Below, in pieces: positions 29,447 to 36,759 of a DNA stretch of 36,759 bases. The stretch's first letter is position 1; every line of letters starts with the position of its first letter. The translations under genes and the position numbers were made by a program. This stretch comes from a virus. Under the pieces are notes generated by a model. The model was not told the DNA's origin. It ran no database searches and saw nothing but the letters and a program-made list of their open reading frames with translations. Where the stretch lies: positions 1-36,759 of IMG/VR virus record IMGVR_UViG_3300042540_000683. One strand, given 5' to 3'.

Positions 29447-31468
29447 ATGAATTTACGCAATGTAGAATATCAGGATTGGTTCTTGAACCAAAAACGTATT
29501 CCAGATGAAACATCTGCTGAGTACAAAGAGTTTTTTAATTTTCATAAAGAGCTTTGTATGAATGGCTGTATGATGGATGGGCAATACATTAATCCGTTTC
29601 TATATTGGCATTTAAACATATGGCATACAGAGGTTGATACAATAGATGAATATGGGCGTATTAACCAGAAGTATGCTAATCCATTGTTACGTGATAACGA
29701 ATGGTTGGTTACAAACGAAATAGATAGAGCTCATAGAGAGAAGAAAGGCTTAGTTATACTAGGTATTCGTCGTTTTGCTAAGTCTGTTATTGAAGCATCA
29801 TACATAGGACAAGGAGCCACGTTTGATGAGAATAGTCAGAACATTATTGCAGGACTGAATGCTCCCGATATAAAGCTTATTACAGATAAGATTGACAAGG
29901 GCTTAAACTTCCTACCTAAAGCCTGGAGATGGCAGAGGGTAGAGGACAACTGGAAAAACCAAGTTACTCTAGGAATTAAGACCAAAGCAGGAGAGAGAAT
30001 ACCCTTCTCTCAGATTCTTATTAGAAACTTAGATGGTGGTAACAATGAAGAGGCTATTGCAGGTACCAAACCTAGACGATTAATTATTGATGAGATAGGA
30101 AAAGGATCATTCCTTAGAGGACTTCAAGCTGCTATTCCTGGTTTTACAACACCATTTGGTTGGGGATGTAGCCCTATTCTTACAGGAACAGGTGGAGACA
30201 TGAAGATGTTCATGGATGCAAAGAGTTTAATGTTCGATGTTGAGAATTTCAACTTCCTAGAATACAACAATGCAAAGGATGACAAACGTGTACACGGATT
30301 GTTCATATCACATAAATATAGAATGGAGGCCAAAGAGGAAAGTTCTCTTGGTGCATTCTTAGAAAAACCAGCAAGTTCATCATTACATCAAGTGAAGATG
30401 ATGGTGTCTAATGAAGAGAAAGCTACAGAAATCACTAACGGTAATTTAGAAAAGCTTAAGAAAGCTGGTGATAGAATGGCCTATCTGAAAGAGAAGATGT
30501 ACTATCCACAAGAAGTGGATGACATATTCTTGAATGAGGATACAAATATATTTGACATTGAAGCAGCTAAACGTCAGAAAACCAGACTGTTAATGCAAGA
30601 AAGAACAGGAACACCTGTTTATTTATACGATGATGGATCTGGTGTGAAACATGAGTTTACAGATAAACTTCCTATATCAAACTTTCCATTAAAGAATACA
30701 GACATGAAAGATGCTCCTGTAGTGATATATGAGTTTCCAATTGAAAGTCCTCCTTATGGATTATATGTTGCAGGAATTGACCCTTATAGACAAGGTAAGT
30801 CTGCTTACAGTTCATCTCTAGGATCTGTGTACATATACAAACGTATGCACGCTATTTCTGGAGAGAAGTATCAAGATATGTTTGTGGCCAGCTATTGTGC
30901 TAGACCAGACAAGAAAGAAACATGGGAAGAACAAGCTCGCTACCTCATCAAGTATTACAATGCTAGAGCTTTATGTGAGAACGATGAAATCTCTTTTATA
31001 GATTACATGATAGCTAAAGGAGATGCACATTATTTAGAAAGACAGCCAGATTGGTTAAAAGAAATAGTTCCAAACACCACAGTTAGAAGGGATTACGGAA
31101 TACATAGATCTTCTGAGAAAATACGAGACTTCCTACATGGATGTCTTAAGAAGTATACAGAAGAAGCTATACATGTAGAGAAAGATGATGATGGTAATAT
31201 TGTATCAGAGATAAAAGGAATGTCAAAGATATTTGATCCTGTTCTTCTTGAAGAAATGATACAGTATAATGAACAAGGAAACTTTGACCGTATTATTGCA
31301 GCAGAACTTGCTGTAGCATTAGCTATGAAGCTAGACCCTATTATGGGTAAGATAGGAGGAGAACAAGATGTAAGAATACAATCAATGTTTAAAAAGAATA
31401 AAAAGAATACGCTCTTTACAGAGAGCAGAACAATGTTTAACACACCAAAAAATAAATTGTTTAGATAA
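29447..31468 (+). CDS. terL: Terminase large subunit
   Basis: The 673-residue protein couples ATP hydrolysis to DNA translocation and cuts genome ends. The ATPase domain has GIRRFAKS (residues 107-113) as Walker A, with Ala where RRFGKS is usual, and RRLIIDEIG (211-218) as Walker B. The nuclease domain has AGIDPYRQG (442-450) with Asp445, a later CENDE, and an Asp-containing RRDYGIH. The start follows the upstream stop directly. It docks on the portal encoded next. Confidence 0.95.
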   Translation: MNLRNVEYQDWFLNQKRIPDETSAEYKEFFNFHKELCMNGCMMDGQYINPFLYWHLNIWHTEVDTIDEYGRINQKYANPLLRDNEWLVTNEIDRAHREKKGLVILGIRRFAKSVIEASYIGQGATFDENSQNIIAGLNAPDIKLITDKIDKGLNFLPKAWRWQRVEDNWKNQVTLGIKTKAGERIPFSQILIRNLDGGNNEEAIAGTKPRRLIIDEIGKGSFLRGLQAAIPGFTTPFGWGCSPILTGTGGDMKMFMDAKSLMFDVENFNFLEYNNAKDDKRVHGLFISHKYRMEAKEESSLGAFLEKPASSSLHQVKMMVSNEEKATEITNGNLEKLKKAGDRMAYLKEKMYYPQEVDDIFLNEDTNIFDIEAAKRQKTRLLMQERTGTPVYLYDDGSGVKHEFTDKLPISNFPLKNTDMKDAPVVIYEFPIESPPYGLYVAGIDPYRQGKSAYSSSLGSVYIYKRMHAISGEKYQDMFVASYCARPDKKETWEEQARYLIKYYNARALCENDEISFIDYMIAKGDAHYLERQPDWLKEIVPNTTVRRDYGIHRSSEKIRDFLHGCLKKYTEEAIHVEKDDDGNIVSEIKGMSKIFDPVLLEEMIQYNEQGNFDRIIAAELAVALAMKLDPIMGKIGGEQDVRIQSMFKKNKKNTLFTESRTMFNTPKNKLFR

Positions 31469-31469
31469 C

Positions 31470-34055
31470 ATGGCAATAATTAGATATACCAAAGATGCTA
31501 CCATTAGGTATGCATACTTAAACATCTTCCCTGATCAGTTCAAGACAGAAAAAGAAAAGCAAGATGAGAGTTGGATTAAAAACACAATGGACTATTTTTC
31601 CAACAAAGCATATGCTGAGTATGTAAAGAATAGAGATACATTTGTTAAAAATTACGATCTTATGAAAGGAATCTTACGTATGGAAGATTTCTATCAAGAA
31701 CCAGAGGTTAGAAGCTTTACAGATGTGCTTACAGCAGATTTAGAACTTCCTGCTTATGTGAAAATGTATTCTATTATCACCACTCCTGTTAATGAGTTAG
31801 TGGGAGAGATTTCTAAACGTCCTGATACATTTAGAGTGAAAGCTTTTGATGACGATAGTCAATCAGAAGAACTTCAATTTAAAACAGATACATTACAAAA
31901 ATATGTAATAAATCAAGTTAAACAACAATTACTTGCAAAAGCAGCAATTGCAGGACAAGAAATTCCTGAAGAGGAATTAGAGCAAATGACAATGGAACAG
32001 GTTAAGGATCAGTTAGATAGCTATACATCTGTCGCTGAGAAATGGGCTAACCATGTTCTTACATGTCAAAAAGCTGAATTCAATTTAAAAGAAAAATCTG
32101 AAGATGCCTTCAGAGACATGCTTATTTCTGCTAGAGAATTTTATCACATATATGAAGACAACTCAAAACTTGGTTTCAACATCGAAGTGGCTAACCCGAA
32201 GAACACTTGGTTTCTTACCACTCCTGATAGAAAATGGATATCTGATCCCACAGGTAGAGCTCAGGGAGCCTATGCTGCTGGTACAGTACAAGTTATGGAG
32301 CTTTCAGAGATCATTGAAAGCATACCAGATCTTACGAAAGAGGAGATTGACCACTTACGTTCATCACTCCAAGACTATGGATTAATTAATGTACGTGAAT
32401 CAAACCTTGGTAATCCAGATGCTATTCCTGGACAAGATTCTGTAATGTATGATACATTTGATCCTCTTGTTCTTCAGACACGTATGATTATAGAATCAGA
32501 AATGAAAGAGAACAATGATGGATTAAAAGACTTCTTAGGTCTTACCAATAACGTAAGTTCATTTGGTTATAAATATGTTGTTGTTAGAAGTTATTGGATT
32601 TCTAAAAGAAAGATAGGTAAGCTTATCTATATTGATGAAATGGGTAATGAGCAATCAACTCTAGTTGACGAAAGCTATAAATCAGGAACTATTCCTACGC
32701 AACAATCATTAGAATGGGGATGGATTAACGAATGGTACCAAGGAACTAAGATTGGACCAGACATCTATCACATTAAACCATTCAAGTTATTAAACTATTG
32801 TCCTATTATAGGTACAACATATGAGGTGAAGAACACAGAGGCTAAATCTCTTGTAGATCTTATGAAACCTTTTCAAGTTCTTTACAATGTATGTATGAAC
32901 CAATTATACAAACTTCTTGAAAAAGAGGTAGGTAAGGTTCAACTTATGTCATTAAGACACGTTCCTATTCCTAAAGATGGAGATGCACAAGATGCTCTTG
33001 ATATATGGGAAATGGAAGCACGTAATAGAGGAGTGGTATTTATTGATGATTCTCCAGAGAACTTAAAGTCTCCTAGTTCATTCAATCAATTCACATCTCT
33101 AGATCTTACACGTACACAAGAGATACAAGCTAGATATCAATTAGCACAACAACTTAAATCTGAATGTTGGGAACTTGTAGGTATGTCTAGACAACGTATG
33201 GGAGACATTTCTGCTTCTGAAAGTGCAACAGGTACAAATGCTGCCATGCAACAAAGTTATTCGCAAACAGAGCCTTTATTTGTGGCACACGAGTATGTGA
33301 TGGGACAATTGTACCAAGCTATTATAGATGCAGCGTTATATGTAGAGAGCTCTAAGCCAGAAAGTACACTTTCATATATTACAAATGAAGGAGAAGCAGC
33401 ATTTGTGCAAGTGAATGGATCAGACCTTAAGTTCCGTGATCTTAAAGTGTTCTTGACTAATAGACCTGAAGATACACAAATGTTTAATGAGCTTCGTCAA
33501 TTGGCACAACCTTTGATGCAAAATGGTGGATCATTATACGATGTTATTGAATTGTATAGCACTAAGTCTATGAGAGAAATGAAGAAAACATTCAAAGAAC
33601 TTAGAGATCAACAAGTTGCTCAACAACAACAAACTCAACAGCTTGAACAACAAAAACTTGAACAACAGCAACAGCAAGCTCAAGCTGCGTTACAACAAGC
33701 TATTCAAATGAAACAAGCTGATCAAGCTCATGAAGATTATCAAAATGAACTTGATAGACTTAATAAAAAAGAAGTTGCTCTTATTAATGCTCTTGGTAGA
33801 AATGAGAATGCTGCTGCTGATGTTGATAATTCAGGAGTGGCTGATGCTCTTGAAGTGAGTAAACTTACACAAGAACAATCTAAAGCTACACAAGCTTATC
33901 AATTGAAAATGCAAGAGATACAAGCTAAATTAATGGATAGTAACAATAAAAAAGAAATAGAAAAAGAAAAATTACAAGTTGCTAGAGAGAACATGGCAAA
34001 CGATCTTGCTGTTGCTAAAGAGAACGCTAAGGGTAGAAATAACAAAAAAGGTTAA
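31470..34055 (+). CDS. Portal protein
   Basis: The 861-residue length and position between TerL and the capsid genes match crAss-like portals. Sequence includes YSIITTPVNELVGEISKRPD near the N-terminus and YNVCMNQLYKLLEKEVGKVQ in the middle. Long helices with SECWELVGMSRQRMG follow, typical of the portal stem-wing region. The last 150 residues are a Gln-rich coiled coil with polyQ runs (QQQQTQQLEQQKLEQQQQQ). It forms the dodecameric ring for DNA entry and exit. Confidence 0.93.
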   Translation: MAIIRYTKDATIRYAYLNIFPDQFKTEKEKQDESWIKNTMDYFSNKAYAEYVKNRDTFVKNYDLMKGILRMEDFYQEPEVRSFTDVLTADLELPAYVKMYSIITTPVNELVGEISKRPDTFRVKAFDDDSQSEELQFKTDTLQKYVINQVKQQLLAKAAIAGQEIPEEELEQMTMEQVKDQLDSYTSVAEKWANHVLTCQKAEFNLKEKSEDAFRDMLISAREFYHIYEDNSKLGFNIEVANPKNTWFLTTPDRKWISDPTGRAQGAYAAGTVQVMELSEIIESIPDLTKEEIDHLRSSLQDYGLINVRESNLGNPDAIPGQDSVMYDTFDPLVLQTRMIIESEMKENNDGLKDFLGLTNNVSSFGYKYVVVRSYWISKRKIGKLIYIDEMGNEQSTLVDESYKSGTIPTQQSLEWGWINEWYQGTKIGPDIYHIKPFKLLNYCPIIGTTYEVKNTEAKSLVDLMKPFQVLYNVCMNQLYKLLEKEVGKVQLMSLRHVPIPKDGDAQDALDIWEMEARNRGVVFIDDSPENLKSPSSFNQFTSLDLTRTQEIQARYQLAQQLKSECWELVGMSRQRMGDISASESATGTNAAMQQSYSQTEPLFVAHEYVMGQLYQAIIDAALYVESSKPESTLSYITNEGEAAFVQVNGSDLKFRDLKVFLTNRPEDTQMFNELRQLAQPLMQNGGSLYDVIELYSTKSMREMKKTFKELRDQQVAQQQQTQQLEQQKLEQQQQQAQAALQQAIQMKQADQAHEDYQNELDRLNKKEVALINALGRNENAAADVDNSGVADALEVSKLTQEQSKATQAYQLKMQEIQAKLMDSNNKKEIEKEKLQVARENMANDLAVAKENAKGRNNKKG

Positions 34056-34059
34056 AAAA

Positions 34060-34081
34060 TTACTCCTCTACGGAGGAGTAA
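34060..34081 (+). terminator. Stem-loop with UACG tetraloop after the portal gene
   Basis: Nine-base arms (34060-34068 and 34073-34081, TTACTCCTC / GAGGAGTAA) close on TACG, giving a C(UACG)G extra-stable tetraloop. No T-run follows, so it is more likely an attenuator, RNA-stability or processing element than a full terminator. Confidence 0.6.
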
Positions 34082-34196
34082 ATAATATTAATGCTATATT
34101 ATCTAGAAAATTGGATGAGAATGATCCATAATCCTTTGATATTAGAAACTCTTATTATACTTTTACATAATAAACCAAACATAAATACAACTACAT
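34082..34196. other. Spacer between portal and scaffold-like genes
   Basis: This holds AT-rich sequence without a gene. It is one of the few non-coding gaps in the late operon. An internal promoter is possible but no TAnnTTTG match is seen. Confidence 0.4.
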
Positions 34197-35474
34197 ATGG
34201 CTGATAATTTAGAAACTATGGGTAACTTTAGTATTCAAGATACTATGGAAATGGGTATGGGTAACCAAGAATTACTTCAAGGATTATTCGAACCTGAAAC
34301 AGCATCTTCTAATCCTGATGATGTTCAACCTATTATCAAGAACGTAGAAGAACCTGCTGCACCAGCTGCACCAGCAGTTCCAAAAGGTAAGGACATTATT
34401 CCTCCTAAAAGCGTTGATGGTAAAACAGATGAAGAGAAAGCAGAAGGACAATCGATGATTGCTGATTTCTTAAGTGATAATGATGATGACGATGATGATA
34501 ATGGCGGTGCTGCACCAGCTGCAACTCCTAAACCTAAACCTACAGATGACGCTGATGCTTCTGATGATGGTGATGGTGCTCCTGAAGGTACTCAATTCAC
34601 TGCTCTTGCAAATGATCTTTATAAATTAGGTGTGTTTACATCTGACGATGATGAAGATCCACAACCAATCTCTACAGCAGAAGAGTTCTTAGAACGATTT
34701 AATGAAGAGAAGAAAAAAGGTGCAATTGAAACAGTTAATAATTTCATAGGGCAATTTGGTGAAGATTACCAAGAAGCTTTTGAAGCCATATTTGTAAAAG
34801 GAGTTAATCCTAAGGAGTATTTTGGTACATACAATGAAATAGTTAGTTTTGCTGAGATGGATCTTTCTGATGAAGGTAATCAAGTGAGAATAATGAAACA
34901 AGCTTTATCTGATCAAGGATTTGATCCTGAAGATGTAGAAACAGAAGTTGAAAGACTTAAAAACTACGGAGATTTAGAAAGCGTAGCAACTAGACACCAC
35001 AAAGTGTTAGTTAAAAAAGAAGCAACCAAGTTGCAACAAATGGAAGCTAAATCTGAACAAGAGTTACAACAAAAAGCTCAAATCAGAAATCAGTATATTA
35101 ATAATGTACAAGCCATCTTACAAGATAAGGTGAAAGCAAAAGAGTTTGATGGTATTCCTATCAATCCAAAATTAGCAGGTGAACTACAAGACTTCTTATT
35201 AGTTGATAAGTGGAAAACTCCTTCAGGAGAAACTCTTACAGACTTTGATCGTGCTATTTTGGACATGAAGAGACCAGAAAATCATGCAATGAAAGTTAAG
35301 TTAGGACTTATTATGAAAATGTTAGAGAAAGATCCAACATTATCAACTATACAAAAAACAGGTGTGACTAAAAAGTCTAATCAACTGTTTGGAGAAGTTG
35401 CAAGACAAGTAGAGAAAGCTAAAACAGGTGGAACTACTAGTTCAGGAGCTAAACCTAATTCATGGTTCTTATAA
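34197..35474 (+). CDS. Putative scaffold-like or head-maturation protein
   Basis: This 425-residue protein has an acidic, Pro/Ala-rich N-terminal half with low-complexity stretches (EEPAAPAAPAVPKGKD, a run of DNDDDDDDN, ATPKPKPTDDADASDDGD). A helical C-terminal half (EVERLKNYGDLESVATRHH, KKEATKLQQMEAKSEQELQQ) follows. This layout and its place directly before the major capsid gene fit a scaffolding or capsid-assembly protein. The function is inferred. Confidence 0.65.
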   Translation: MADNLETMGNFSIQDTMEMGMGNQELLQGLFEPETASSNPDDVQPIIKNVEEPAAPAAPAVPKGKDIIPPKSVDGKTDEEKAEGQSMIADFLSDNDDDDDDNGGAAPAATPKPKPTDDADASDDGDGAPEGTQFTALANDLYKLGVFTSDDDEDPQPISTAEEFLERFNEEKKKGAIETVNNFIGQFGEDYQEAFEAIFVKGVNPKEYFGTYNEIVSFAEMDLSDEGNQVRIMKQALSDQGFDPEDVETEVERLKNYGDLESVATRHHKVLVKKEATKLQQMEAKSEQELQQKAQIRNQYINNVQAILQDKVKAKEFDGIPINPKLAGELQDFLLVDKWKTPSGETLTDFDRAILDMKRPENHAMKVKLGLIMKMLEKDPTLSTIQKTGVTKKSNQLFGEVARQVEKAKTGGTTSSGAKPNSWFL

Positions 35475-35508
35475 CAAAATAATTAATAATAACAAAAACG
35501 AATAAACA

Positions 35509-36759
35509 ATGGCAATTCAAACAATCCCTGGGTTAACAGGTTTTACTTATGCTCGTGTTGCGTCTATGGACAAACGTGCGGTAGGGAAACTTACAGACTC
35601 AAATCACTTAGAGAGTTTTCACTCTACTGAGCCTGCAGATTATGATAAAAAGATCATCTCTTTATATACTCAGAGCTCATTGTACAGCAACGACTTCTTA
35701 GACATGATCAACAAAAGCACACCTTATTACATTGATAATAATAGTGATGCTTGGAAATGGCAAGTAGCTGTTCCTTACAAATTCCCAAAAATTATTGACA
35801 TTCCTGCTTCTACGCAAGATTTAATTAATGCTGGTAAAACAGGTATTGATGGTCAAGAATTCCAATTAGTATTAGATACTAATGAGTTTTCTAAAAATGC
35901 TATCATCTCTGTAGGTACACGTCAGTATGGTCCTAGATTCTACGTAATCAAAGATCCTGTGCCTTGGAACATGGGTTACTTGTACACATTTACATTAGTA
36001 ACTGACAACCCAGTTGTTGATTATGTAAATCCTATCTTCTTACAGTATGGTGTTGAATTAGAATTAGTTGACGCTGCTATTGGTGAGTTTGATCAAGATT
36101 TATTAGGATTACCAAGATTAGGTGAGCAAATCACAATGTTCGAATCTTTAGGTTCTGCATATGGATATGAGCACAAAATCACTGAGTGGGCTGATGACAA
36201 AATGATGAGAGATGCTTCTGGTAAGCCATTAGACATCTTAGTATATGCTCCACAAAGACGTAATCAATTACCTTTAACTCGTAATGATGTTAAATGGGAA
36301 CCGTTCATCGAATTCTGGATGCGTAAATCTATGTTAGAATTAAAAGTTAAACGTATGATTTGGGCTAAGCCTGGTACAGTTAAGACTAATGGTTCTAAAC
36401 AAGAATTAAAACGTACATCTGCTGGTGTTTACCACAGAATGAGAAACAATGGTAACTTAGTACAATACAACAGAGGTGAGTTCTCTGCTAACTTAATCCG
36501 TTCTGTATTTGGAGATTTATTCTACAGACGTGTGGACGTAAAAGATAGAAGTGTTAAAATGTATACTAATGAGGCTGGATTCGACGTATTCCAACAAGCT
36601 TTAAAAAATGATGCATTAAACTCTGGATTAACTTTCATGGCTGATTCTGGAAACAGATATATGCAAGGAGAAGGACAACACATCACTTACAACTTTGCAT
36701 TCGATGCAATGGTAACTCGTGAGACTGGTCGTGTTGAATTGATTCACTTAAAAGAATTA
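35509..36759 (+). CDS. Major capsid protein (3' end outside window)
   Basis: The frame is open from the ATG at 35509 to the window edge (417 codons) with no stop. It begins MAIQTIPGLTGFTYARVASM. The body has the beta-rich, aromatic pattern of an HK97-fold capsid protein, with NQLPLTRNDVKWEPFIEFWM and RRVDVKDRSVKMYTNEAGFD. Position after portal and scaffold matches crAss-like late operons. Codon use is relatively regular with little A/T-rich noise, as for a highly expressed gene. The start follows a short AT-rich leader (AATAAACA). Confidence 0.88.
   Translation, partial: MAIQTIPGLTGFTYARVASMDKRAVGKLTDSNHLESFHSTEPADYDKKIISLYTQSSLYSNDFLDMINKSTPYYIDNNSDAWKWQVAVPYKFPKIIDIPASTQDLINAGKTGIDGQEFQLVLDTNEFSKNAIISVGTRQYGPRFYVIKDPVPWNMGYLYTFTLVTDNPVVDYVNPIFLQYGVELELVDAAIGEFDQDLLGLPRLGEQITMFESLGSAYGYEHKITEWADDKMMRDASGKPLDILVYAPQRRNQLPLTRNDVKWEPFIEFWMRKSMLELKVKRMIWAKPGTVKTNGSKQELKRTSAGVYHRMRNNGNLVQYNRGEFSANLIRSVFGDLFYRRVDVKDRSVKMYTNEAGFDVFQQALKNDALNSGLTFMADSGNRYMQGEGQHITYNFAFDAMVTRETGRVELIHLKEL

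Noticed and set aside
33600-33760. Tandem repeat in DNA
   Set aside because: The CAA/CAG-rich stretch simply codes the Gln-rich coiled coil of the portal C-terminus.
34440-34600. Repeat array of GAT triplets
   Set aside because: It encodes the acidic Asp-rich stretch of the scaffold-like protein in frame.
1-36759. Lysogeny genes (integrase, CI-like repressor) or attachment sites
   Set aside because: None are visible; the winged-helix protein heads the late operon and no integrase or att-like repeats were found, so a temperate lifestyle is not supported.

Overview
This window looks like part of the genome of a lytic, tailed, crAss-like phage (Crassvirales) infecting a member of the Bacteroidota, probably a flavobacterium. 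The late gene order (HU/IHF-like protein, large terminase, portal, acidic scaffold-like protein, major capsid protein) and the replication set (UDG, primase, Sak4-like protein, SF2 helicase, DnaB-like helicase, family B DNA polymerase) fit that group. The host is inferred from three things: promoters of the Bacteroidota form TTG-N19/20-TAnnTTTG, a signal peptide ending in TFAQ, and AT-rich start regions without Shine-Dalgarno sequences. All family assignments come from reading motifs; no database search was run.

Layout. 1-11,025 (minus strand): a GHKL (rIIA-like) ATPase cut by the window edge, then the replication and recombination block, with a GIY-YIG homing endonuclease inserted at the 5' end of the UDG gene. 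11,069-17,359 (minus): small accessory genes, including secreted and lipoproteins, zinc-ribbon proteins, a metallophosphoesterase and an HNH homing endonuclease that appears to split one gene in two. 17,388-18,642 (minus): a tmRNA (ssrA) gene interrupted in its T-loop by a group I intron, which carries a LAGLIDADG endonuclease gene on the opposite strand. 18,644-21,372 (minus): a VWA-domain / MoxR AAA+ pair. 21,415-27,309 (minus): more than a dozen small genes, a degenerate tRNA-Leu-like gene, and several intergenic hairpins with long stems and large loops. 27,310-27,624: the divergent control region. 27,625-36,759 (plus): the late operon under a clear Bacteroidota promoter, ending inside the major capsid gene.

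How it works together: the leftward operon(s) supply DNA replication, repair and takeover functions and the rightward operon builds the capsid and packages DNA. The phage brings its own ribosome-rescue RNA, which is itself parasitised by a self-splicing intron. Homing endonucleases of three families (GIY-YIG, HNH, LAGLIDADG) occur in 36.8 kb. The most notable item is the intron-split tmRNA with an unusually long (35-codon) tag.
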